DNA of 64,000 bases from Ruegeria sp. Alg231-54 (GTDB lineage Bacteria; Pseudomonadota; Alphaproteobacteria; Rhodobacterales; Rhodobacteraceae). Under the pieces are notes generated by a model, which was not told where the DNA came from, searched no databases, and saw nothing but the letters and a program-made list of their open reading frames with translations. This document shows, piece after piece, positions 55,190-63,712 of the stretch; positions within the stretch are counted from its first letter, which is position 1, and each line of letters starts with the position of its first letter. The position numbers and the translations under genes are program-made. The stretch is taken from contig NZ_FREZ01000011.1 of assembly GCF_900143525.1 (NCBI RefSeq), positions 47,828-111,827 of the forward strand. The letters are read 5' to 3'.

Positions 55190-55239
55190 ATCGTTATGAC
55201 GGTGGAAGCGAAGGGCATCAGAACACTCCGGGTTTTCAT
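55186..55239 (-). CDS. Short upstream reading frame coupled to DUF3124
   Basis: ATG 55239 has GGAGA upstream and encodes MKTRSVLMPFASTVITI before TGA; that stop overlaps the DUF3124 start as ATGA. It could be a translated leader providing coupling, or the remains of an older N-terminus in another frame. No functional motif. Confidence 0.35.
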   Translation of the reverse strand: MKTRSVLMPFASTVITI

Positions 55240-55267
55240 TACTTGTCTCCTGACTCAATATCTATGT

Positions 55268-56692
55268 TCAGTACGAGGTTTTATCGTCTGGCGGCGACTT
55301 GTCGACAATATGAACCTGCTTTTGCGGTAGCGGTGTGGACACACCTTCGGCATCAAATGCCTTCTTTCCTTGGTCGATAAGGTCCCAGTAGACGGACCAA
55401 TAGTCGGCGGTTGCCACCCAAGGTCGGCAGTTCAGGTTCACGGAAGACTCGTCGATTGCGGCCATGAAAACTGACGGTGCGGGGGTTTCCAGAACTTTTT
55501 CATGGGTGGTGCAGAGGTCCATCAGAATAGCCTTGGCCTTATCGACGTCATCCTCATACCCAATTCGGAACACCATATCGACCCGGCGTGTTTTAGCTGC
55601 GTTCACATTGGTTATCACATCCCCCCAAATCGTCGAGTTCGGGACAATAATGAACTTGTTATCAAAGGTCCGTATGGTTGTTGAAATGATGCTCATACCA
55701 TAGACTTCGCCAGAAATTCCGGACATTTCAACGAAATCTCCAAAATCAAATGGCTTGAACACCATGATCATCAAACCGGCGGCCAGATTCCCCAAAGTTT
55801 CCTGCATTGCAAACGCAACGACAATCGACAGACCGCCGAACACTGTCAAAATGGGTCCCAGGTAAAATCCCAGCCCAGAGAGAAGAAACATCAGTCCCAC
55901 TACAAATGTTCCCCAGTAAACAATCCTGGGAACAAAACTTTTCAATGCCTCAGATAACTCGCGCTGCCGATCCAAGGCCTTCTTGCTCATTCGGGCCAAT
56001 ACGCGGGCAGCCAACCTTATGGCCCATATCGAAAACACTACTATCCCGATTTTCTTAATGAAATCAAGGCCACCGCTTGTGGAAAACGTCCAACGGACAG
56101 CGCTCTCAACCAGTGCCCAATTGTCCGTTACGTAAATGAGTTCGGACGTCAAAGCAGTAAGGTAATCGCGGTAGGGCTTGGTTTCCTCAACTGACCCTCC
56201 TTTCTTTGTCCACGCCTGCAAGGCTGAGGAATAGTTCCGTTGAATGCGGCTTCTGTCGTCATCGAGCTCAACGAGATTTCTTCGCGCTATTTGCGTTTCG
56301 GCGTTGTCCAAGTTCTTGAGCGAACGTTGCAGATCGACGGTTCTCTGAACGTTTTCCTGAAGTATTATTTGCCAACCTTCTGTGACCTGTGAAATTTGCG
56401 CGGCGGTCAACGGCGTTAACATTTTCCTCAAATCAGCATTGCTGACATCTGGATCGGTCGCAGCTTCAACGTAAGATTGATTTCGATCACCCTCCGGCGC
56501 ATTAGGCTCTTCACTCGCGCTTGGTGTCGAGGAATTTTGCGTTTGCGACGCGACCGGGACTGGCATGGCGATCAACACCACGGACAGCAGCACTGCAAAA
56601 ACATGTACGGCAACAGATGCATCTTCCGTTCCCGTTGGTATGGTTCTACTTCTCACTGATGGAGGGTGTTGGAAGAAGCCGACTGTAGCCAT
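55268..56692 (-). CDS. MscS-family mechanosensitive channel
   Basis: A 474-residue membrane protein with a signal-like N-terminal helix (about residues 28-48), a helical periplasmic domain (about 80-200), three membrane helices, and the MscS core. The pore-lining segment ILTVFGGLSIVVAFAMQETLGNLAAGLMIMV and the beta domain GDFVEMSGISGEVYGMSIISTTIRTFDNKFIIVPNS are clear family signatures. It should relieve osmotic down-shock. The extended N-terminus marks it as a larger MscS-like subtype. GAGGGA lies before the ATG. Confidence 0.92.
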   Translation of the reverse strand: MATVGFFQHPPSVRSRTIPTGTEDASVAVHVFAVLLSVVLIAMPVPVASQTQNSSTPSASEEPNAPEGDRNQSYVEAATDPDVSNADLRKMLTPLTAAQISQVTEGWQIILQENVQRTVDLQRSLKNLDNAETQIARRNLVELDDDRSRIQRNYSSALQAWTKKGGSVEETKPYRDYLTALTSELIYVTDNWALVESAVRWTFSTSGGLDFIKKIGIVVFSIWAIRLAARVLARMSKKALDRQRELSEALKSFVPRIVYWGTFVVGLMFLLSGLGFYLGPILTVFGGLSIVVAFAMQETLGNLAAGLMIMVFKPFDFGDFVEMSGISGEVYGMSIISTTIRTFDNKFIIVPNSTIWGDVITNVNAAKTRRVDMVFRIGYEDDVDKAKAILMDLCTTHEKVLETPAPSVFMAAIDESSVNLNCRPWVATADYWSVYWDLIDQGKKAFDAEGVSTPLPQKQVHIVDKSPPDDKTSY

Positions 56693-57059
56693 TGCGATGG
56701 TCCCTCATTTCTGCGCTGGCTGAAACCAGTACCTTTTCGGCTTTATTGCTTCAAGTGCCGGTAAACAGACATACTCTTGCGATCCGCAATTTAACTTGTC
56801 GCAGCGGGGAACAGCCGGAGTTGCTCTTTCCTACAGCGTTCCGGTCCGGACAATTTCCAGAATTCACTTTCACTGCGGCGAAATCAGCGCAACTTTGGTG
56901 CCACAACCGCGCTTGGGAACCCCAATTTGTGAGGCTCAAACATCTGGCTGGTTTGTTGTGTACAGGGTAAACCCTTTCAGGTTAATCCACAGGGGAAAGC
57001 AGCGAGTTCATCCCATTGGCGGAAGTGCTTTGGGTATGCTGTGTAGTGGGCTCTGTGCT
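56693..57059. other. Gene-free interval
   Basis: A 367-base gap between the channel gene start and the end of the antiporter gene. It must hold the channel promoter, but no convincing -35/-10 pair, terminator or repeat was identified. Confidence 0.5.
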
Positions 57060-58181
57060 TTAAGTGTCAAAAATCAAAACCACGAAAGTAAAAAAGGCTG
57101 CCAAGTGTACTACCCCTTGCAGTGAATTGGTTCGGGTCCCCACAAAGGTAACAATGCTAATCGCGAGAGTAAGAGCGAGCAGTACAATTTCGGCTGGTTC
57201 CAGGCCGAGTTCAATCGGAAGGCCAAACATCGTTGATGCGACAAGTACCGCCGGGACTGTTAAGCCGATAGTCGCAACGGCTGAACCCAAGCAGATATTC
57301 ACGGCGCGTTGTAACTGGTTGGCCCGTGCGGAATCCAGAGCAGCCAGCGCCTCGGGCGTGAGGATCATTGCAGCCACCAGGAACCCTCCAAGCGCGACAG
57401 GCGCACCGAGTTCTGCGATCTTAAAGTCTACGTATACAGCCAGCATCTTGGACAGCAATACGATCGGGAGCATTGCCAGTAGAAGGCCAGCCACATGATA
57501 GCCAATACTTTTGGTTTCCAGATTATGAATGGACGAACCTGCAGTTGTCGGAATCTCATCTGCCGGCTGGCGAAATATTTCCGGTTTCCCGAGCGTTTGG
57601 TATGCCAGAAAGATGCAGTAGAGCACCAAGGACATTACGACTTGAAACCCTGCTTGTAAGGGCGACAACCCTCCGCCCTCGGCTGAAGTCGTAAAGCTGG
57701 GAAGAACGAGACTCGTCAACGCAATCGGCAGCAGAACGACTAGATAGGCGTTGGCACCCGACAAGTTGAAAACCTGAAGCCCGTGCCGGAGACCGCCGAT
57801 CAACAAGCTGAGGCCAACGAGGCCGTTCATAACGATCATCAGAACAGAGAACATCGTGTCCCGCGCCAAGGTCGGGTTGTTGTCGCCGTTTAGCATGACG
57901 GCGGTAATAAGGGCGACCTCGATCCCGATGACTGAAAGCGTCAGAATTAGCGTACCAAAGGGCTCGCCGAAAATGATCGCCAGGCATTCGGCATGATGAA
58001 CAACTCGAAAGACAGTACCGAGCATAATCGCGAAAATCACGCCGAGCATAATCCAAGAAGCGCCCGAACCGATAATATCAGGCTTTAAGGCGTCTCCGAT
58101 CAAAGACATCGCAGCAAAAGTCAGCCAGATGAGCCCGGTTGGCCATTCGGCTCGAAGTGTGTTGTCGCCTCCATGAGCCAT
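57060..58181 (-). CDS. ChaA-type calcium/proton antiporter
   Basis: A 373-residue membrane protein with about eleven helices in two inverted halves. The acidic alpha motifs are visible: FGEPFGTLILTLSVIGIEVALI in the first half and ILTPEALAALDSARANQLQRAVN with GSAVATIGLTVPAV in the second. This is the cation/Ca2+ exchanger pattern of ChaA/CAX. It probably exports Ca2+ or Na+ in exchange for protons. Starts nine bases after the MFS gene, so the two form an operon. Confidence 0.88.
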   Translation of the reverse strand: MAHGGDNTLRAEWPTGLIWLTFAAMSLIGDALKPDIIGSGASWIMLGVIFAIMLGTVFRVVHHAECLAIIFGEPFGTLILTLSVIGIEVALITAVMLNGDNNPTLARDTMFSVLMIVMNGLVGLSLLIGGLRHGLQVFNLSGANAYLVVLLPIALTSLVLPSFTTSAEGGGLSPLQAGFQVVMSLVLYCIFLAYQTLGKPEIFRQPADEIPTTAGSSIHNLETKSIGYHVAGLLLAMLPIVLLSKMLAVYVDFKIAELGAPVALGGFLVAAMILTPEALAALDSARANQLQRAVNICLGSAVATIGLTVPAVLVASTMFGLPIELGLEPAEIVLLALTLAISIVTFVGTRTNSLQGVVHLAAFFTFVVLIFDT

Positions 58182-58190
58182 CGATTTTTC

Positions 58191-59474
58191 CTATCTCTTT
58201 AATTCCGGTGTCAGCTCGACGCTGTTTGTTTGTGCGACTTTATGGTGAGTTTTCTCAGCACTCGCTGCAGCATCCTTTCGTATCAGCCTGAGACCGGCAA
58301 ATCCAGCGTAGCTGATCGTAATCAATACAAGAAACCAGAATAGCGAGATGTCGCCAAAAATTCCCGAAACCGCACCAGCCAAGAGAGGCCCAACAATGGC
58401 ACCCACGGTGCTCACAAAAAGCATCGTAACGGAAGCAGACGCAACAAAAACAGGTGGCGTGCGATCCATCGCGTGAGCTGCGAGCAACGAATACAAGGTT
58501 AGCAGAGATCCCCCTAAAAGAAGAAAAGCGGCCAGTTGCAATACTTGCCAACCGGGCCCGGCTGCTAGGATGTAGGCGGTCTCATCGCCAGATCCGAGAA
58601 CCGCAACGCTCGCCAGCAGGAAAGCCGCAAGAACGCTGCTCATCATAATGACCAAGCGACGATCAATTCGGTCAGACAGGTTCCCCAATGGATACATGAA
58701 CACGATCCGCCCAAGGTAGAGAACCCCGATTGCAAGGCCGATATCTCTTGTTTCGATGCCCAGAACTGCTGCGTGATAGGGCGCCACACTTAAGAGTGTT
58801 GTGGCGACCATACCCACCACGAACGCACCAACCCATGCTGTTGGCGAGTCCTGGAACATTGCTTTTATTCGGACATTTGCATTGGACTTCAGGGCTGGAG
58901 GATCCGTTTGGGCCGCGGAAAGAACAACGATGGCAAGGCAATACAGCATGGAAATGAGAACAAAAGCTTCGTCTAGGTCGCCCGGCAGCAATTGTATCAA
59001 GAACTGACTGGCCACTGACATCGTGCCAAGCACAATCGCGTAGATCGCGAGCAACCTGCCACGACTTTCTTTGTCGGCTGACTCGCTAATCCAAGCATCT
59101 CCGATGGCGAATAATCCCGCCGTCGCAACTCCGATCGCAAAACGGACGACCAAAAGGAACGGTACAGAGTCGCTTACGGAAAAGGCCAGTGCTGAGGCCG
59201 TGCAAATCCCGGCTCCAGCCGCGAATGATCTAATATGGCCGATCGCGCTGAGCCAGCCAGCGATATAGAAACACCCGACAAGAAATCCTAGTGAATAGAA
59301 CGCCGGTGCGAGCGCGGCTACCTCTTGCGACGCACCGGTTTCGGCAAAATACAATGCAACAAGAGTCGCAGACGCGGCCGTTACGATCTGAACGGAGGCC
59401 ATTCCAATGAAGAGCGACCTCAGTGTCAGAAGTTTTGCGTTAAAGCTAGTTGGATCTTGTTTTCTAACTGCCAC
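58191..59474 (-). CDS. MFS transporter
   Basis: A 427-residue 12-helix major facilitator. The loop motifs are seen as GWLSAIGHIRSF after helix 2 and GNLSDRIDRRLVIM after helix 8, and GVATAGLFAIGDAWISESADKESRGRLLAIYA in the first half resembles the YcaD/UMF-like subfamily. The substrate cannot be assigned. Upstream gene of a two-gene operon with the calcium antiporter. The 122-base gap before it should hold the promoter. Confidence 0.88.
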   Translation of the reverse strand: MAVRKQDPTSFNAKLLTLRSLFIGMASVQIVTAASATLVALYFAETGASQEVAALAPAFYSLGFLVGCFYIAGWLSAIGHIRSFAAGAGICTASALAFSVSDSVPFLLVVRFAIGVATAGLFAIGDAWISESADKESRGRLLAIYAIVLGTMSVASQFLIQLLPGDLDEAFVLISMLYCLAIVVLSAAQTDPPALKSNANVRIKAMFQDSPTAWVGAFVVGMVATTLLSVAPYHAAVLGIETRDIGLAIGVLYLGRIVFMYPLGNLSDRIDRRLVIMMSSVLAAFLLASVAVLGSGDETAYILAAGPGWQVLQLAAFLLLGGSLLTLYSLLAAHAMDRTPPVFVASASVTMLFVSTVGAIVGPLLAGAVSGIFGDISLFWFLVLITISYAGFAGLRLIRKDAAASAEKTHHKVAQTNSVELTPELKR

Positions 59475-59596
59475 AACTTTCGGTCCAGCTCATTATTTTT
59501 ACTTGTAGTTTTTCGTACGCGGCGGCAACTGCCATACCGTCTGGGTCAAGCCCATTGGCCGAAGAAACAAATTGAGAACTCGCCAGAAGTCGACGA

Positions 59597-61480
59597 TTAA
59601 AGGTTCATGTGCTCCGGTTCAGGCTGGCGCGTCGGGATGCGGTCAAAGGAGTTGACGATCGCTTCCATCGTGGATTGCTCACCCGTGACAACTGCATCGC
59701 CGGAAGCGACCGCGTCTGCCAGCGAGATTTCCCGAAGAGCGATGCGAGCCCAGACCTTTCGGTTTAGCTCGACCTCAACATCGACCGTTGTCGAGAACCC
59801 CTCATTAACTTCAACGACACCGCGTCGAACATGCACGGCCCACGACTCCCCCACATCGGTGAATGTAAACTTGGCGATGGCTTCAACGTTTGCGCTGTTC
59901 ACAGGGTCGACGTTGAATTCTAACAGCTTGAGATAGGTGCCTGGCGGCGTTTTCATGACCAAGTCAACACCAGGAGGGGAGAAAAATCCAATTTCCGGCG
60001 GTTGCTTCCAATCGAGTTTGCCTTCGAGGTGGAGAGCATGGGTCAGGAAAAAGTTTCGGGCCTGAATGCCTGCTTGGGCGGCTTGCCCCATGGCTCGCAG
60101 CGCGTCCGCCTTGAGTTGGAGAGCGTCTGTGTTTCCTGGATCAACCGCGAGAACAAAGCTTAGAAGCTTCGCAGTCAGATTGTACTTTCTCTCTTCGAAG
60201 GCGGCCCGCGCTCGGTCGATGACAACATCGACGCCACCGAATCCTTCGATCATCACGCTGCCGAGTTCGGCATCTGTAGGAGGATGCAAATCGGCGGTGT
60301 CCTCGGCAAACCAGCCAACGATACCTCTGTAAACGCCTCGAATATTGTACTCGTGCTCGACATATCCTGGGAACAACCAAGAATGATTGGCGAGGTGCTC
60401 CGGTACTTGAATGGCCTCGACCATTTGGTCCGGCGTCATTCCACGATTAATGGCTCTGACCGACTGATTGTAGATGTATGAATAGTAGTCGCGATGCGCC
60501 GTCATGACTTCGTAGGCCTCGTCGCCAATAAGCGGCACACCGTGACAGCCGACCAAGACACCAGGGCGAATGGCGCGCATTTTGTCGATCGATGCAATCA
60601 TATCGTCCGGAGCGCGGTAAAAATCGCCGCGTAGCGTATACATGGAAAATGCCATAGGAACGACGTTTGTGTTGTGCAACACGAGGTCCAAATCCGGGAA
60701 ATGCACGATCACGCTATCCCGGGTATCACCAACCGCGTGGTGGAAGACGACACGCAATCCGTCGATCAAGATTTCCTCGCCGTCGGCAACAGGGTACGTC
60801 ACCGGTAGGTGACCATTCGCCTGAAGCTCAGGATCGTCGAATGTCGGTTCAGCTGGGCCAACATAAGCATCTGGACCGTCGTGCGGCAAATAGAAGCCAA
60901 GCTGAAGGCTTGCCCTGCGAAACTGCATCGGCCCAAGCGCGCCGGCTGTTAGCTGTAGGTTTGCGTCAACGTCGGGGTGCCCAAAAATGGGCAAGTCAAC
61001 GCCGCTGTCTTCTACGTAGGCGCGCGCGCCCGCAGTGTAGTGATGATGCGAATAGATGATTGCAACAATCGGAAGCTGTGTCTTTGACCGAAGGAATGCA
61101 AGGATTTCGCGCCCCATGCCGATGTTATTGCCAGCATCGAAAGCAATCAGCCCTGTTTTTCCTTGTACGAAGGTGAAATTCCCGAGCATATAGCCGACGA
61201 TCGACCATACTCCTTCCTGCGGCTCGAAAATTGTCGCTTCGGCGGGTTGGGAAACTAGCCAGTTTATGTAGTCACCATTTGCAACTCCCCCGTTCGGCAT
61301 CTCCGCTTTATTGTTGTCGAAACTGCCTCGGTAGGACAGTGGCCTTTGATCAGAGTCCGCAACCGATGAGACGGTGCTCTGAGCGCGTGCTGTTCCGGCG
61401 CTCATCGTTCCCAGCGGCGCCGCCGCGAGAGAAGCTCCAAGCGCTGGCACGCTTTGAAGAAAATTTCGTCTTGTAGTCAT
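59597..61480 (-). CDS. Alkyl-sulfatase-like metallo-beta-lactamase-fold protein with altered metal motif
   Basis: A 627-residue protein from ATG 61480, giving a Tat signal MTTRRNFLQSVPALGASLAAA; longer in-frame starts lack this. Metallo-beta-lactamase fold (about residues 70-330), then the alkyl-sulfatase dimerisation domain (SVRAINRGMTPDQMVEAIQVPEHL, VYRGIVGWFAEDTADLHP) and a C-terminal SCP2-like domain. This order is that of the SdsA/BDS1 alkyl sulfatases. The key HxHxDH motif reads HHHYTA: both first His remain, but Asp and the last His are replaced by Thr and Ala. Activity is therefore uncertain or different. Follows the tannase-type gene by 100 bases on the same strand. Confidence 0.88.
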   Translation of the reverse strand: MTTRRNFLQSVPALGASLAAAPLGTMSAGTARAQSTVSSVADSDQRPLSYRGSFDNNKAEMPNGGVANGDYINWLVSQPAEATIFEPQEGVWSIVGYMLGNFTFVQGKTGLIAFDAGNNIGMGREILAFLRSKTQLPIVAIIYSHHHYTAGARAYVEDSGVDLPIFGHPDVDANLQLTAGALGPMQFRRASLQLGFYLPHDGPDAYVGPAEPTFDDPELQANGHLPVTYPVADGEEILIDGLRVVFHHAVGDTRDSVIVHFPDLDLVLHNTNVVPMAFSMYTLRGDFYRAPDDMIASIDKMRAIRPGVLVGCHGVPLIGDEAYEVMTAHRDYYSYIYNQSVRAINRGMTPDQMVEAIQVPEHLANHSWLFPGYVEHEYNIRGVYRGIVGWFAEDTADLHPPTDAELGSVMIEGFGGVDVVIDRARAAFEERKYNLTAKLLSFVLAVDPGNTDALQLKADALRAMGQAAQAGIQARNFFLTHALHLEGKLDWKQPPEIGFFSPPGVDLVMKTPPGTYLKLLEFNVDPVNSANVEAIAKFTFTDVGESWAVHVRRGVVEVNEGFSTTVDVEVELNRKVWARIALREISLADAVASGDAVVTGEQSTMEAIVNSFDRIPTRQPEPEHMNL

Positions 61481-61580
61481 AGTCTCCGGCCTCGAGTTTG
61501 CCATTGTGGCAGTGTGTTTCAGATATGATGTCGTTCGTTTCACCGGGGAGTTCGCGTGGGAAGAATTCCCCTGATTACTG

Positions 61581-63176
61581 CTACGGCACTTCGCAACGGA
61601 AACTTTCTGGGCTGTTGGGATCACCGCTTCCATCGTAGGTCACGACTGACGGGTGTGCGCAGATGATGCGCCCACCTCGACCGTCGGGCTGTCGCGTCCT
61701 CGGGTCCACGAAGGGAGCATCCAGTTGATCGGGAGCAACGCCTGTGTCCAACCACTCTTCCAAAGCTGCAATGTAGTTTGTGCCATCCGGTCCTGGTCCA
61801 CCACTACAATGGGTAACACCTGGGCGAACGAACAAGCGCACGTCATCACGGGCTGTAGGATCTAGAGCCAGAACACTTTCATAGTAGTTTATTGTTCCGT
61901 AGGCGGTCAGTGATCCGTCCATCCAACCATTGTCGAGGATGAGCTTTCCACCATTGGCTCTGAATTCGGAAAGGTCAGGATTGTCGGCATCCACCGAAGA
62001 ACTGAGGCGTTCGGCGTGATGAGCGTAGTCTGAGAAATCATAGCCCTCATAAGTCCAATCAGGGTCGTTGTAGAAGAAGTACTTCATCATCTGGGTCGCA
62101 AATCCCCAAGTGGCATTCGGGATCGGGGGTTCTTCAAACGCGCTTTGTTCAGAGCCAGGGTGAAAGTCCATCTCTGCGCCCTCGACATAGCCTCCGGAGA
62201 TCCAAATCAACCAACCAAGCGGATTGCCGGGCAATTCCACACCCATCGGCGTTCCCGGCCACGAGATACCACCGAACTCGGCTTCGCCGTGAATGGCTTT
62301 CGCTGCTGCAACCTGTTCCGGGCTGAGGCATTGATTGGTTTCGCCTTCGCCGCAGGTCAGCGACGCGACATCAAAGTCACACTGCCTCGGGTCATTCAGA
62401 ATTCCATCCTTGAGTCCGTCCAGAGCGTCACAATGTTCCATGATCCCGCCACCCAGAATGGCAAGCGCGTCGGCATCAATCACGGGCGTCGTGATCTGGT
62501 TTGGATCTGGATACATGATTTGAGCATCGTGGGTCCAACGACCAGCCATTTCCTTTGTCCAGGAGTAAGCGGGGGCTCCAGCATAGATCCCGTCGAACAC
62601 ATCGGGGGATCGCTGTGCTACCATCATTGCCTGGCCACCACCACGGGAACAACCAAGGAAAATGTTTCGCTGGCTTTCAGTCCCATAGAAGTCGGCAATA
62701 ATCGCCTTTGATGTGACGGCGGTCCTGTGAACGGCCTGAAACCCAAAAGAGACCTGACGCTCTAGGTTGTTCAACGCCCAAGATGCGACAATGTTGCTGC
62801 CCTTGTGCCCGGTATCGGTCGAGACCGTCGCCCACCCATCCGTAACGACGTTAAAGGCGTCGTTTGCCATGTTGTCGAAGTTGCCAGCGAATCCGCCGCT
62901 GCCACCCATGATGAACTTTCCGTTCCACTCATCCGGCAGCAGCAGTTCAAATTCGGTTTCTGTTCCTATTCTGCCGATGACGCGGCAGTAAGCAGCAGGT
63001 TCAGATACAGCATCGGCCGAAATAACGCTCATATCGGGAAAGCTGGGAATGCCCGCAACATTGCATTCACCCGTGCTTGCGACTGACGCAGTCGCTGAGG
63101 CAGCAAGCGCGGTAGTTACTGCCATTAGTCTCATTTTGTGCGCACCAAAACCGGCAGCAATGGACTGTACCTTCAT
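61581..63176 (-). CDS. Exported tannase/feruloyl-esterase family protein
   Basis: A 531-residue protein with signal peptide (cleavage near ASVASTGE); GAGGAAG precedes the ATG. Tannase-family features: Cys-Ser nucleophile in LGCSRGGGQAMM, the calcium-site loop DGLKDGIL followed by a Cys, Asp in ILDNGWMDGSL, and His-Cys in GVTHCSGGPG, the pair that disulfide-bonds with the Cys beside the Ser. All are present, so an active ester hydrolase on aromatic esters is likely. Upstream partner of the alkyl-sulfatase-like gene. Confidence 0.9.
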   Translation of the reverse strand: MKVQSIAAGFGAHKMRLMAVTTALAASATASVASTGECNVAGIPSFPDMSVISADAVSEPAAYCRVIGRIGTETEFELLLPDEWNGKFIMGGSGGFAGNFDNMANDAFNVVTDGWATVSTDTGHKGSNIVASWALNNLERQVSFGFQAVHRTAVTSKAIIADFYGTESQRNIFLGCSRGGGQAMMVAQRSPDVFDGIYAGAPAYSWTKEMAGRWTHDAQIMYPDPNQITTPVIDADALAILGGGIMEHCDALDGLKDGILNDPRQCDFDVASLTCGEGETNQCLSPEQVAAAKAIHGEAEFGGISWPGTPMGVELPGNPLGWLIWISGGYVEGAEMDFHPGSEQSAFEEPPIPNATWGFATQMMKYFFYNDPDWTYEGYDFSDYAHHAERLSSSVDADNPDLSEFRANGGKLILDNGWMDGSLTAYGTINYYESVLALDPTARDDVRLFVRPGVTHCSGGPGPDGTNYIAALEEWLDTGVAPDQLDAPFVDPRTRQPDGRGGRIICAHPSVVTYDGSGDPNSPESFRCEVP

Positions 63177-63585
63177 TTTGAGCTCTTCCTCATGATCTCA
63201 GACTTGTCTGATGCCAGTGTAATGATTGAAGACTGTGAATGTCGAGTGGCCACACCTTTGGCTTAGAGTTTGCCAGATGCTGTCTCTTTTTGTTTGCTAA
63301 CAACGGTAGGTCTTTGGCTCACAAGTGTTTTCTTGTCGCGGTGCGAGTCGATTGTGATTTCGGCAACCTTGCCAGATGGACAAGCTTCAATGGCAATAGC
63401 CGAAGTTCAAAGCAACCACCAATACTGCGCCGCTGCTAACGGCGAGATTGTCCCCGCATAGCAGAAATTGACGTCCCAAATCTTGCTGCGCTGTGGATGA
63501 ACGGCCGCTTTTCTCTTTGCGGCGCTGTTTACAGTTTTAGTGTTCGTATTGCTGCATAAGCGAGCGTCAGCGGAGGAGCACTTCG

Positions 63586-63640
63586 GCTTTGGGCTCGGAG
63601 CAGACCTTCGCTGCAGTTGGCCCTTACGGCAGCTTTGCGC
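63586..63640. repeat. Type I intergenic repeat, degenerate
   Basis: TTTGGGCTCGGAGCAGACCT, TCGCTGCAG and GGCAGCTTTGCGC. In the 536-base gap before the terminase fragment (63177-63712), which holds no recognised gene. Confidence 0.5.
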
Positions 63641-63712
63641 TTCATCGCAGACGTTCGAGGTCGAAGATTTGATATCCAACCCGAGGTCGCTTGAAAGCGC
63701 TTTGGCGTGGCG

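Noticed and set aside
63239..63439. Short frames between the tannase gene and the terminase fragment
   Set aside because: No ribosome site, no domain, and the interval contains repeat-like sequence.
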